A stretch of 64,000 nucleotides of DNA from Lichenicoccus roseus (GTDB taxonomy: Bacteria > Pseudomonadota > Alphaproteobacteria > Acetobacterales > Acetobacteraceae): positions 310,001-374,000 of the forward strand of contig NZ_VCDI01000001.1 in NCBI RefSeq assembly GCF_005844085.1, read 5' to 3'. The position numbers and the translations under genes were made by a program. Below the pieces are notes generated by a model. That model was not told the origin of the DNA and did not search any database. It worked only from the letters and a program-made list of their open reading frames with translations. Shown piece by piece: positions 35,731-45,045 of the stretch. Position 1 is the first letter of the stretch. Each line of letters begins with the position of its first letter.

Positions 35731-36786
35731 CTAGCCCCCGGTGGCGCTCATGTGGCGGGCGACCCCGACCGTGTCCTGGCGCCGCCCGATGATGAAATCG
35801 TGTCCCTTCGGCTTGCGTGCGATCGCGAGACGGATCTCGTGCATCAGATCGTCGTCGCTGGCACCGCGCCGCAGTGGTTCGCGCAAGTCGGCGGCATCGT
35901 CCTGGCCGAGGCACATGTAGAGCGTGCCGGTGCAGTTCAGCCGGACGCGGTTGCAGCTCTCGCAGAAATTGTGGGTCATCGGCGTGATGAAACCCAGCCG
36001 GCGCCCGGTCTCGCCGATCCTGACGTAGCGCGCCGGTCCACCGGTGCGGTAGCCGATCTCCTGCAGGGTCCAGCGTGCCGCCAGCCGGCTGCGCACCAGC
36101 GAAAGCGGAAGGTAGCGGTCGGTACGGTCCTCGCCGGTGTCGCCCATCGGCATCGTCTCGATCAGACACAGATCGGCGCCGATCCGGCCGCACCAGGAGA
36201 TGAGCTCGTCGAACTCGTCCTCGTTGACGCCGCGCATCGCCACCGTGTTGATGCGGACCGCAAGCCCCGCCGCCCGTGCGTGAGCGATGCCGTCGAGCGT
36301 CCGGTCCAGGCTGCCGACCCGCGTCACCGCCTTGAAACGCTGCGCATCGAGGGTGTCGAGGCTCACGTTGATACGCCGCACCCCGGCCTCGTACAGACCC
36401 TCGGCGAATTCGGTCAGGCGGCTGCCGTTGGTGGTGAGCGTCAGCTCGTCAAGGCCGCACTCGCCCTCGCCCCGCCCAAGCCAGAGCCCCAGTTCGCTCA
36501 TGAACTCGACGACCCCGCGCCGTACCAGCGGCTCGCCACCGGTGATGCGCATGCGACGGACGCCGGAGCGGATGAAGGCACCGCACAGGCGCTGCATCTC
36601 CTCGAAGCTCAGCACCTCGGCGCGCGGCAGGAATACCATGTCCTCCGCCATGCAATAGACGCAGCGCATATCGCAGCGATCGGTGACCGATACCCGCAGA
36701 TAGCTGATGGAGCGGCCGAACGGATCGGTGACGGGGGCGGAGGAGACGGGAACGGGCGTTGCCGTCCTGGGTAGCGTGATGGTCAT
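35731..36786 (-). CDS. moaA: GTP 3',8-cyclase MoaA
   Basis: MoaA is the radical SAM enzyme that, with MoaC, turns GTP into cyclic pyranopterin monophosphate. The 351-residue sequence has the SAM cluster motif [12 protein letters not shown], the GGEPLVR motif, and the second 4Fe-4S cluster [13 protein letters not shown] with a third Cys in MCLGQ. The C-terminal double glycine (SATGG) needed for GTP cyclisation is present. The ATG at 36786 overlaps the stop of the DUF3553 gene (ATGA). Confidence 0.96.
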   Translation of the reverse strand: MTITLPRTATPVPVSSAPVTDPFGRSISYLRVSVTDRCDMRCVYCMAEDMVFLPRAEVLSFEEMQRLCGAFIRSGVRRMRITGGEPLVRRGVVEFMSELGLWLGRGEGECGLDELTLTTNGSRLTEFAEGLYEAGVRRINVSLDTLDAQRFKAVTRVGSLDRTLDGIAHARAAGLAVRINTVAMRGVNEDEFDELISWCGRIGADLCLIETMPMGDTGEDRTDRYLPLSLVRSRLAARWTLQEIGYRTGGPARYVRIGETGRRLGFITPMTHNFCESCNRVRLNCTGTLYMCLGQDDAADLREPLRRGASDDDLMHEIRLAIARKPKGHDFIIGRRQDTVGVARHMSATGG

Positions 36787-37019
36787 CGAGACGTAATTTG
36801 GTACTGGATCTGCAGGTCCACCAGGGCGGCGTTGATCAGCACCTTGCCGCGATGCTCGAAATTGACGGTGACCCGCGTCCCCACCGCGGATTGCACCTGG
36901 CCCATGCCCCAGTCGCGATGCTCCGGATGCATCACCCACTGGCCCGGTTCGATCGACGTCCGGAACGTCGGCAGCCCTGCCGGCTGCCCCATCATCGGCT
37001 CGCCCATAACACCCTCCAT
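36783..37019 (-). CDS. DUF3553 family small protein
   Basis: A 78-residue protein whose core, [20 protein letters not shown], then [22 protein letters not shown], matches the DUF3553 family. The fold resembles the small CarD/Tudor-like beta domains that bind RNA polymerase or helicases, but this is inference. An upstream ATG at 37088 would extend it into the cheA promoter region. It is translationally coupled to moaA. Confidence 0.8.
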   Translation of the reverse strand: MEGVMGEPMMGQPAGLPTFRTSIEPGQWVMHPEHRDWGMGQVQSAVGTRVTVNFEHRGKVLINAALVDLQIQYQITSR

Positions 37020-37105
37020 GTTTACCGGATCTTCAGCTTGCCCGGGCATCCTCGGCTCAAGCACCGCACCCTTAAGCCCGACGCGCAACGTAGTGGAGTC
37101 TTCGG

Positions 37106-39715
37106 TTGGACGATCTGCTCGCCGACTTCGTGACCGAGACCCTGGAGAGCCTCTCCGAACTCGATCTCGCCCTTGTCCGCCTCGAAAAGGCCCCTGACGA
37201 CCAGCCGACGATTTCCCTGATCTTCCGCCTGATCCATACGATCAAGGGCACCTGCGGTTTTCTCGGCCTGCCCCGGCTGGAGAAGGTCGCCCATGCCGGC
37301 GAAACCGTGCTCGACAAGCTTCGCACCAAGGCGCTGCGGGTCGACAGCCATTGCATCGGTCTCGTCCTTACCGCCGCCGACCGTATGCGCATGATCATCG
37401 ACACGTTGTCGCGCGGGCTGGACGAGCCGGCCGGCGACGACGGCGAGCTGATCCACGCCCTGAACGAGCTGGCAGAGGGCCGCGTGGTCGCAACGGTGGT
37501 CCCGGTGGCGACGGCCGCCGCGCCCGCACCGGCAGCACCCGAACCGGCCCGCAGCGCCGCTCCCGCCACTGCCGCGATCGTCCCGCCGGAGGCCGTCGCC
37601 AAGCTCGTCGTGCCCGATCAGGTTGATGCCCACGGCGAACAGCAGAGCCGCGGCCAGACCACCATCCGCGTCGGCGTCGAGGTGCTCGAGAACCTCATGG
37701 GACTGGTCAGCGAGCTGGTGCTCACGCGCAACCAGCTGCTGCAGATCCTGCGTACCACCGGCCGCCCGGACCAGTCCGCAGGCGACGCCGCCGAGGGCAG
37801 CCTCGCGACACCGATGCAGCGCCTGTCGCAGCTCACCACCGACCTGCAGGAAGGCGTCATGAAGACGCGCATGCAGCCGATCGGCAACGCCTGGAACACG
37901 GTGCCGCGGCTGGTCCGCGACCTTGCGCACGATCTCGGCAAGAAGATCGAGCTGGTCACCATCGGCGCCGACACCGAACTCGATCGCCAGGTGCTGGAAC
38001 TGATCAAGGACCCGCTCACCCACATGATCCGCAACAGCGCGGATCATGGGCTGGAGACGCCGGTCGAGCGGCGGCGGGCCGGCAAGCCGGAAACCGGGCA
38101 GATCACCCTGGCGGCTCGCCACGAAGGCGGCCACGTGGTGATCGAGATCCGCGACGACGGGCGGGGACTCGATCCGGTCAAGCTCGGCGCGCGCGCGATG
38201 ACCCAGGGCCTGGTCACCGAGGAGCGGCTGCGCCGGATGAGCGAGGACGAGATCCGCCGCTTCATCTTCCATGCCGGCTTCTCGACCGCGGCAGCCATCA
38301 CCTCGGTATCCGGCCGCGGAGTCGGCATGGATGTCGTACGCAGCAACATCGAGCAGATCAACGGCACCGTCGACATCGAGAGCAAGGTCGGCCAGGGCTC
38401 GCAGTTCCTGATCAAGATCCCGCTGACCCTCGCGATCGTCTCGGCCCTGGTGATCGGCTCGGCAGGCGAGCGCTTCGCCATTCCGCAGATCAGCGTGGTC
38501 GAGATCGTGCTGCCCGGCGCGCAGCCGGACATGGTGCTCGACACCATCGACGGCGCTCCCGTGCTGCGGCTGCGCAACCGCCTGCTGCCGCTGGTCTCGC
38601 TGACGCGTACGCTGCGCCTGCATACCGAAGCCGACCCCTCCGGCGACGCAGCCTGCCTCGCCGAGAAGGTCGTCGTGGTGCTGACGGTCGGCAGCCAGCG
38701 GCTCGGTCTCATCGTCGAGCATGTGTTCGATACCGAGGAGATCGTGGTCAAGCCGGTCGCTCCCGTCATCCGCAACATCCCGCTGTTCTGCGGCAACACC
38801 ATCCTCGGCGACGGTGCGGTCATCATGATCCTCGATCCGCTCGGCATCGCCCGGGCGAGCGGTCTCGGCATGGCGACGGAGATACGCAGCCGTTCGGCCG
38901 ATACCGGCATCGCCGCCAGCGACGGCCGCAGCGACCTGCTGCTGGTACGCGCCGGACCCGGTGCGCAGAAGGCGCTGCCTCTGGCGCTGATCGCGCGCCT
39001 GGAAATGGTGCCACGCGCCCGCATCGAGGCGACCGGATCCCGGCTGGTGACGCAATATCGCGGCGCCCTGATGCCGCTGGTCGCACTCGACCCTGCGGTC
39101 GGCTTGTCAGGCGAGCATCAGCCGGTGCTGGTGCTCAGCGACGGCGACCAGCATATCGGCCTGATGGTCGACGACATCCTGGACGTGGTCCGGGACCGGC
39201 TGGACGTCGAGATCAGCAGCGACGAGCCAGGCCTGTTCGGAACCGCCATCATCGATGGCCATGCCACCGACGTGGTCGATGCCGGCCACTTCCTGACCCG
39301 CGCCTCGCAGAACTGGTTCCGGCAGGTGGCAGCCGCCGGGCCCGTCCGCCGCCGCGTGCTGGTGGTCGAGGACAGCGACTTCTTCCGCCACCTGCTGGTG
39401 CCGAGCCTTTCGGCGGCCGGCTACGACGTCACCACGGCGAACGATGCGGAGAACGCGCTGGCGCTGCGCGACTCCGGCGAGCTCTTCGATGCCATCATCT
39501 CCGACATCGAGATGCCCGGCATGGACGGCAACAGCTTCGCTCGCAAGGTGCGCGAAGGCGGGCCCTGGTCGAAGCTGCCGATGGTGGCGCTGAGCGGCAA
39601 GGACGATGCCAAGGCCGGCCGGGAAGCCGGGTTCACCGACTACATACGCAAATTCGAGCGTGAAACCCTGCTGGCGAGCCTGGAGCAATGCCTTGCCCAG
39701 CATGTCGCCGCCTGA
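37106..39715 (+). CDS. cheA: Hybrid chemotaxis histidine kinase CheA with C-terminal receiver
   Basis: This 869-residue central kinase of the chemotaxis pathway starts at TTG; an in-frame TAG 15 bp upstream rules out an earlier start, and GGAG lies just before it. Domains: HPt with His44 (RLIHTIKGTCGFL), an Ala/Pro linker instead of a clear P2 domain, dimerisation (VLENLMGLVSELVLTRNQLL), HATPase (HMIRNSADHGLE, DDGRGLD, GRGVGMDVV), a CheW-like domain, a second degenerate CheW-like domain (about residues 610-735), and a receiver (RVLVVEDSD, SDIEMPGMDG). The extra receiver may act as a phosphate sink. Confidence 0.95.
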   Translation: MDDLLADFVTETLESLSELDLALVRLEKAPDDQPTISLIFRLIHTIKGTCGFLGLPRLEKVAHAGETVLDKLRTKALRVDSHCIGLVLTAADRMRMIIDTLSRGLDEPAGDDGELIHALNELAEGRVVATVVPVATAAAPAPAAPEPARSAAPATAAIVPPEAVAKLVVPDQVDAHGEQQSRGQTTIRVGVEVLENLMGLVSELVLTRNQLLQILRTTGRPDQSAGDAAEGSLATPMQRLSQLTTDLQEGVMKTRMQPIGNAWNTVPRLVRDLAHDLGKKIELVTIGADTELDRQVLELIKDPLTHMIRNSADHGLETPVERRRAGKPETGQITLAARHEGGHVVIEIRDDGRGLDPVKLGARAMTQGLVTEERLRRMSEDEIRRFIFHAGFSTAAAITSVSGRGVGMDVVRSNIEQINGTVDIESKVGQGSQFLIKIPLTLAIVSALVIGSAGERFAIPQISVVEIVLPGAQPDMVLDTIDGAPVLRLRNRLLPLVSLTRTLRLHTEADPSGDAACLAEKVVVVLTVGSQRLGLIVEHVFDTEEIVVKPVAPVIRNIPLFCGNTILGDGAVIMILDPLGIARASGLGMATEIRSRSADTGIAASDGRSDLLLVRAGPGAQKALPLALIARLEMVPRARIEATGSRLVTQYRGALMPLVALDPAVGLSGEHQPVLVLSDGDQHIGLMVDDILDVVRDRLDVEISSDEPGLFGTAIIDGHATDVVDAGHFLTRASQNWFRQVAAAGPVRRRVLVVEDSDFFRHLLVPSLSAAGYDVTTANDAENALALRDSGELFDAIISDIEMPGMDGNSFARKVREGGPWSKLPMVALSGKDDAKAGREAGFTDYIRKFERETLLASLEQCLAQHVAA

Positions 39716-39730
39716 TCCGGACGCAGCATC

Positions 39731-40240
39731 ATGAACGCATCAGCCAGCACCGTCGCGGCCAGACCGCCGGCCAGGAACGCCACGCCCGCCGCCCTCAAGG
39801 AACGCGAGCAGGGCTTCCTCACCCTGCTCGTCGACGGCCAGCTCTGCGGCGTGCCGGTACTGTCGGTCCGCGACGTCATCGCCGAGACCGTGGTGACCCG
39901 CATTCCACTGGCGCCGCCGGAGATCGCCGGCAACATCAACCTGCGCGGCAAGATCGTCACCGCCATCGATCTCCGGCGGCGCCTCTCGCTGCGGCCCGCG
40001 CCAGCCGGCCGGCATCCTGTCGCGGTTGTCGCCGAGTTCGGCGCCGGCAGCTATGCGCTGCTGGTCGATCAGGCGCTCGAGGTGCTGACCCTGGATCCCG
40101 CCGACATCGAGCCACCGCCGCCGACGCTCGGGGCGGTCTGGATCGAGTTCAGTGCCGGGATCTTCCGGCTTCCCGACCGGCTCATGGTGGTGCTCGACAT
40201 CGGCCGCCTGCTCTTCGCCGACCAGGAGGCGAAAGCGTGA
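39731..40240 (+). CDS. cheW: Chemotaxis coupling protein CheW
   Basis: This scaffold links chemoreceptors to CheA. The 169-residue protein is a single CheW domain after a 25-residue Ala-rich tail. Landmarks are FLTLLVDGQLCGVPVLSVRD, the interaction strand RIPLAPPEIAGNINLRGKIV and VLDIGRLLF at the end. Its stop shares one base with the cheY ATG. Confidence 0.94.
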   Translation: MNASASTVAARPPARNATPAALKEREQGFLTLLVDGQLCGVPVLSVRDVIAETVVTRIPLAPPEIAGNINLRGKIVTAIDLRRRLSLRPAPAGRHPVAVVAEFGAGSYALLVDQALEVLTLDPADIEPPPPTLGAVWIEFSAGIFRLPDRLMVVLDIGRLLFADQEAKA

Positions 40241-40653
40241 TGGAGGCCGTGATGACCCCGACCAACCAGTCCGTCGCAACCCGCATCCTGGTGGTGGATG
40301 ACAGCCGGGTGGTGCGCAAGGTCGCACGCCGCATCCTGGAGGAAGCAGGCTACGACGTGGCAGAGGCCGGCGACGGCGCCCAGGCGCTCGCGCAATGCCA
40401 TGTCACCCTGCCGGATGTCGTACTGCTCGACTGGAACATGCCGGTCATGAACGGGATCGATTGCCTGCGTGGGCTGCGGCGCGATTTCGGGCCCGACGAG
40501 CCCAGCGTCATCCTGTGCACCACCGAGAACGGCGCCGACTTCATCGTCAGCGCGATCGAGGCGGGGGCCCAGGAATACATCATGAAGCCGTTCGACGACG
40601 CCATCCTGATCGGCAAGCTGGAGCAGCTCGGCCTCACCGGTCGCCGCCAGTGA
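40240..40653 (+). CDS. cheY: Chemotaxis response regulator CheY
   Basis: A 137-residue single-domain receiver phosphorylated by CheA; phospho-CheY acts on the flagellar switch. It shows RILVVDDSRVVRKV, the phospho-acceptor Asp64 in LLDWNMPVMNG, the Thr of the switch in ILCTTENG and the Lys in YIMKPFDDA. No cheZ is visible; the CheA receiver may drain phosphate instead. The start shares one base with the cheW stop, and its stop overlaps the cheB GTG. Confidence 0.93.
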   Translation: MEAVMTPTNQSVATRILVVDDSRVVRKVARRILEEAGYDVAEAGDGAQALAQCHVTLPDVVLLDWNMPVMNGIDCLRGLRRDFGPDEPSVILCTTENGADFIVSAIEAGAQEYIMKPFDDAILIGKLEQLGLTGRRQ

Positions 40654-41777
40654 GCCGGCTGCCGCCCGTCCCCGTCGAGGCAGCCCCCACTACGCCCATC
40701 ACCTCCCAGCGTGCTGCCGCGCCGATCCGCGTGCTGATCTGCGACGACAGCTTCACCGTCCGGTCCATCATCGCGCGTATCCTGCGCGCCGAGCCGGACA
40801 TCGAGATCGCCGGCCTTGCCGCCGACGGCGAGAAGGCTGCCGAGGCGCTGCGCCGCGGCGGCATCGACGTGGTGGTGCTCGATGTCGAGATGCCGGTGAT
40901 GGACGGCCTGACCGCCTTGCCGAAGTTGCTGAAGATCGACCCGAGCGTGCGGGTGATCATGGCGTCGTCCCTGACCACCGCGGGTGGCGCGATCGCCATG
41001 CAGGCCCTGCAGGCCGGCGCCGCCGACTATGTTCCCAAGCCGGCCGCAAACCAGACCGACGAGTTCGTCCGCGAGATCCTCGCCAAGATCCGTGGCCAGG
41101 CCCGCCTGCGTCGCCAGCGGGCCGCGCCGGCGACGCCACGCCCGCCGGCCACCGTCCGCGCCACGCCGGTCGCCGCTGGCGCGACCCGTCCGGCGAAGGC
41201 GCCGCGCCTGCTGGCCATCGGCAGCTCGACCGGCGGCCCCCAGGCCCTGTTCGGCTTCTTCCGGGCCCTCACCCAGCCGCTGCGGGTGCCGATCGTCGTG
41301 ACCCAGCACATGCCGCCGGTGTTCACGCGCAGCCTCGCCGAGCATATCGCGCGCCTCGGCGCGCGTGGCTGCACCGAGGCGGTCGACGACGAGCTGCTGG
41401 CCCCGGACCGCATCTACGTCGCGCCCGGCGACCGGCATCTCGCCATCCTTGCGCGGGGGCCCGACCTGTACGTCCAGCTCACCAGCGAGCCGCCGGAAAA
41501 CTCCTGCCGGCCGGCGGTCGATGCGATGCTGCGCTCGGCCACCGCCGCCTGCGCCGGCCGCGTGCTGGCCGTGATCCTGACCGGGATGGGCCAGGACGGG
41601 CTGCGCGGGGCGCAGGGACTGGTCGAGGCGGGAGGCTGCGTGCTCGCCCAGGACGAAGCCAGCAGCGTCGTCTGGGGTATGCCAGGCGCGGTGGCGAAGG
41701 CCGGCATCTGCCACGCCGTGCTCGGGATCGATGAACTTGCCGCCAAGGTCACGCAAATCATGAATTCGACCCCATGA
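40650..41777 (+). CDS. cheB: Chemotaxis glutamate methylesterase CheB
   Basis: CheB removes methyl groups from chemoreceptors for adaptation. It starts at a GTG that overlaps the cheY stop (GTGA), giving 375 residues. The receiver has VLICDDSFTV and Asp78 in VLDVEMPVMDG. A Pro/Ala/Arg-rich linker precedes the esterase domain, with the catalytic Ser in IGSSTGGPQAL (about 193), His220 in VTQHMPP and Asp315 in LTGMGQDG. The triad is complete. Confidence 0.95.
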   Translation: MSRLPPVPVEAAPTTPITSQRAAAPIRVLICDDSFTVRSIIARILRAEPDIEIAGLAADGEKAAEALRRGGIDVVVLDVEMPVMDGLTALPKLLKIDPSVRVIMASSLTTAGGAIAMQALQAGAADYVPKPAANQTDEFVREILAKIRGQARLRRQRAAPATPRPPATVRATPVAAGATRPAKAPRLLAIGSSTGGPQALFGFFRALTQPLRVPIVVTQHMPPVFTRSLAEHIARLGARGCTEAVDDELLAPDRIYVAPGDRHLAILARGPDLYVQLTSEPPENSCRPAVDAMLRSATAACAGRVLAVILTGMGQDGLRGAQGLVEAGGCVLAQDEASSVVWGMPGAVAKAGICHAVLGIDELAAKVTQIMNSTP

Positions 41778-42592
41778 CCAGCTTCGAAGAGATCGCCACC
41801 CTGGTGAAGAGCCGCTCCGGCCTCACCCTGGGCCCGGACAAGACATACCTGCTGGAGACTAGGCTCGAGGCGATCGCCCGCCGCCTCGGGGTCGCGGGCT
41901 ACGAGGCGCTGGCACCCCTGCTGCGTCACGACCGCCTCCTGCAAGCCGAGGTCGTCGAAGCCCTGACCACCAACGAGACCCTGTTCTTTCGCGACACCCG
42001 CCCCTTCGACCACGTTCGCACCGTGGGGGTGCCGCGCCTGCTGGCCGGGCGGCCGGGCAACGCGCCGCTGCGCGTATGGTCGGCCGCCGCGTCGACCGGC
42101 CAGGAAGCCTATTCGCTGGCAATGCTGTTCAGCGAGATGGGCGCGGCACTCTGCGGACGTGCCGTCCAGATCCTCGGTACCGACATCGCCCGCATCCCGC
42201 TCGCGCGCGCCAGGGAGGGCCTCTACAGCCAGTTCGAGGTGCAGCGTGGTCTGCCCGCCCGGATGCTGGTGAAGTATTTCCGCAAGGAGGACGAGAGCTG
42301 GCGGCTCATCAAGCCGATCCGCGACATGGTCGAGTTCCGCGAGTGGAATCTGCTGTCGGACGCCGGCTCGCTGGGCCGTTTCGACATCATCTTCTGCCGC
42401 AACGTGCTGATCTATTTCGATCCGCCTACGAAATCGCGGGTGCTGGAGATGCTGACCGCCCGGCTTGTCCCGGGCGGGCTGCTGTTCCTCGGCGCGGCGG
42501 AGTCGGTCACCGGCCTGACCAGCTCGCTGCGGCCGGTCGGAGGCGAGCATTTCGTGTTCGAGGTGCCCCGGGTGGCCGCTACCGTCGGCTAG
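41774..42592 (+). CDS. cheR: Chemotaxis protein methyltransferase CheR
   Basis: CheR methylates receptor glutamates with SAM and opposes CheB. The 272-residue protein has the N-terminal helical domain (YLLETRLEAIARRLG, TTNETLFFRD) and the SAM domain with the motif VWSAAASTGQEAYSLAM, where the usual GCSTGEE is slightly altered, then ILGTDIA and IIFCRNVLIYFDPPTK. It overlaps the cheB stop by four bases and closes the che operon. CheD and a local receptor gene are absent. Confidence 0.95.
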   Translation: MTSFEEIATLVKSRSGLTLGPDKTYLLETRLEAIARRLGVAGYEALAPLLRHDRLLQAEVVEALTTNETLFFRDTRPFDHVRTVGVPRLLAGRPGNAPLRVWSAAASTGQEAYSLAMLFSEMGAALCGRAVQILGTDIARIPLARAREGLYSQFEVQRGLPARMLVKYFRKEDESWRLIKPIRDMVEFREWNLLSDAGSLGRFDIIFCRNVLIYFDPPTKSRVLEMLTARLVPGGLLFLGAAESVTGLTSSLRPVGGEHFVFEVPRVAATVG

Positions 42593-42618
42593 GCGGCCAG
42601 GGCATGTCGCCTGATCGC

Positions 42619-44028
42619 TCAGTGGCCGGCGTTTTCTCCGGAGAAATCCGGGGCTTTCAGGCCGGACTGCTCGAGCTGTTCGGTCAGCGCCGACTTCAGG
42701 CGGTCCAGCGCGGCCTCGCTCGCGCCCTCGGCACGGGCGACCAGCACCGCCTGGGTGTTGGAGGCACGCAGCAGCCACCAGCCATCGTCGGTGCGCACGC
42801 GCACGCCATCGATGGCCGACACCCTTGCACCGGACGTCTTGAGCCTGGCCGCGACCTCCTCGATCACCTGGAACTTGCGGGTATCCTCGCAGTCGAAGCG
42901 CAGTTCCGGCGTGCTGACCGAATGCGGCAACGCCTCCTTCACGTCCGACAACGGGCCACTCATGCGCGCAACGATGCCGAGCATGCGCACCGCGGCATAG
43001 AGCGCGTCGTCGAAGCCGTACCACTTGTCGGCGAAGAACACATGGCCCGACATCTCCCCGGCCAGCGGCGAGCCGGTCTCGGCCATCTTCGCCTTGATCA
43101 GCGAGTGCCCGGTCTTCCACATCAGCGGATTACCGCCGGCGCGGGTGACCTCGTCGAACAGCACCTGGCTCGCCTTGACGTCGGCGATGATCGTCGCACC
43201 CGGATGGTCGCGCAGCACGTCGCGAGCCAGGACGATCAGGATCTGGTCGCCCCACAGGATCTGGCCCTTGTTGTCGACCACGCCGATGCGGTCGGCATCG
43301 CCGTCGAACGCGATGCCGATGTCGGCCTGCTTCTCATGCACCGCCGCGATCAGCTGCTCGAGGTTCTTGGCGACCGTCGGGTCCGGATGGTGCGCCGGGA
43401 AGCGGCCGTCGATCTCGCCGTTCAGCACCGTGTGCTCGCCGGGCAGCGACCGCACCAGCCGCTGCAGGACCTCGCCGGCCGAGCTGTTGCCGTTGTCCCA
43501 GATCACCTTGAGCAGCCGGTCGCCGCCATCCCAGTCCGAGATCAGGCGCGCCACGTAGTCGTGCGCGATGTCGATGCGACGGTCGCTGCCCTCGGCCTCG
43601 GGGGCCACATCCGGCGCCGACGCCATCCGCCCGAGCTCCTTGATCTGGGCGCCGAAGAACGGCTTGCGGCCCAGCATCATCTTGAAGCCGTTGTAGTCCG
43701 GCGGGTTATGGCTGCCGGTCACCATGATCGCGCCGTCGGTCGCCAGCGTGGTGGCGGCGTAGTACAGCATCGGCGTCGGGCAGCGGCCGACCCGCAGCAC
43801 CTCGATGCCGCTCGCCTTCAGCCCGCTGACCAGTGACTCCTCCAGCTCCGGCGACGACAGCCGACCATCGTAGCCGACCGCCACCACATGGCCGCCGGTG
43901 CGGACGACGATGCTGCCGAAGGTCCGCCCGATCGCGAAGGCATCCGCCGGATGCAGCGACTTCCCGACGATGCCGCGTATGTCGTACTCGCGGAGACTGG
44001 TAGGATCGAAGTCGTGACGGAACGTCAT
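42619..44028 (-). CDS. Phosphomannomutase/phosphoglucomutase
   Basis: A 469-residue alpha-D-phosphohexomutase that interconverts the 1- and 6-phosphates of mannose and glucose. The phosphoserine site is [11 protein letters not shown], the Mg site DGDADRIG, the sugar-specificity loop GEMSGHVFF, and the phosphate-binding end [16 protein letters not shown]-terminal [10 protein letters not shown] is typical of AlgC/ManB. It shares one base with the galU stop (TGATG), so glucose-1-phosphate production and UDP-glucose synthesis are coupled. Confidence 0.93.
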   Translation of the reverse strand: MTFRHDFDPTSLREYDIRGIVGKSLHPADAFAIGRTFGSIVVRTGGHVVAVGYDGRLSSPELEESLVSGLKASGIEVLRVGRCPTPMLYYAATTLATDGAIMVTGSHNPPDYNGFKMMLGRKPFFGAQIKELGRMASAPDVAPEAEGSDRRIDIAHDYVARLISDWDGGDRLLKVIWDNGNSSAGEVLQRLVRSLPGEHTVLNGEIDGRFPAHHPDPTVAKNLEQLIAAVHEKQADIGIAFDGDADRIGVVDNKGQILWGDQILIVLARDVLRDHPGATIIADVKASQVLFDEVTRAGGNPLMWKTGHSLIKAKMAETGSPLAGEMSGHVFFADKWYGFDDALYAAVRMLGIVARMSGPLSDVKEALPHSVSTPELRFDCEDTRKFQVIEEVAARLKTSGARVSAIDGVRVRTDDGWWLLRASNTQAVLVARAEGASEAALDRLKSALTEQLEQSGLKAPDFSGENAGH

Positions 44029-44915
44029 CAGAGGCGCTCGCAGTAATACTTGAGGAATTCCCGTACCTGTGGCCCCAGGTCCGCACGCTCCAGCGCGAAA
44101 GCGATCTGCGCCTCCAGGAAGCCGACCTTGTCACCGCAGTCGAACCGCTTGCCTTCGTAGCGCAGGCCATGGAACGGCACCGTTCCGATCATCTTGGCCA
44201 TCGCATCGGTCAACTGCACCTCGTTGCCGGCACCGCGCTCCAGCCTGGACAGGTGCGTCATCACGTCGGCGGTCAGCACGTAGCGGCCGATGATCGAGAG
44301 GTTCGACGGAGCGTCGGCCGGCTTCGGCTTCTCGACCAGCCCGGTCACCTCGACCATCCTGCCGTCATCCGCACCGACCTTCAGGATGCCGTAGCGGTTG
44401 GTGTGCTCGTGCGGCACCTCGGTCACCGCGACCACGTTGCCGCCGGTCTCGTGATAGGCATCGGCCAGCTGCTTCAGGCACGGCGTCTTGCTGAGGATGA
44501 TGTCGTCCGGCAGCAGGATCGCGAACGGGTCGTCGCCGATGAACGAGCGCGCGCACCAGATCGCATGACCGAGCCCGAGCGGCTCCTGCTGGCGCACCGA
44601 AACGATCGAGCCGGGCTCCATCTCGGAAGCCCGCAACGCCTCCAGGGCTTCCGGCTTGTTGCGCTGCTTGAGGGTGGATTCGAGCTCGTATGCTTTGTCG
44701 AAATACTCGACCAGCGCGGTCTTGCCACGTCCGGTGATCATGCAGAACTGCTCGATCCCGGCCGCCCGGGCCTCGTCGATCGAATACTGGATCAGCGGCC
44801 GGTCCACGACCGGAAGCATCTCCTTGGCCATCGCCTTGGTGGCGGGCAGGAAGCGCGTTCCGAGGCCGGCTACCGGCAGGACCGCCTTACGCAGTGGCTT
44901 GATCACGTCATACAA
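44028..44915 (-). CDS. galU: UTP--glucose-1-phosphate uridylyltransferase GalU
   Basis: GalU makes UDP-glucose, a donor for exopolysaccharide, LPS core and cellulose. The 295-residue sequence has the nucleotide-binding N terminus [25 protein letters not shown], then [27 protein letters not shown] and [20 protein letters not shown]. It is the first gene of galU-pgm and has about 130 bp of upstream spacer with its promoter side. Confidence 0.96.
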   Translation of the reverse strand: MYDVIKPLRKAVLPVAGLGTRFLPATKAMAKEMLPVVDRPLIQYSIDEARAAGIEQFCMITGRGKTALVEYFDKAYELESTLKQRNKPEALEALRASEMEPGSIVSVRQQEPLGLGHAIWCARSFIGDDPFAILLPDDIILSKTPCLKQLADAYHETGGNVVAVTEVPHEHTNRYGILKVGADDGRMVEVTGLVEKPKPADAPSNLSIIGRYVLTADVMTHLSRLERGAGNEVQLTDAMAKMIGTVPFHGLRYEGKRFDCGDKVGFLEAQIAFALERADLGPQVREFLKYYCERL

Positions 44916-45045
44916 CCCTTATCAGCTCGGACCCGCTGGCCCAGATCGACGCGCGACCGTAGCAGAACACGGCGCAGGCCTGGGTAGCCCTTCGGTAACA
45001 CTCTGCCAAGAACCGGTGCCTCTTGCGGGCCGACCGGTCGCAGGC

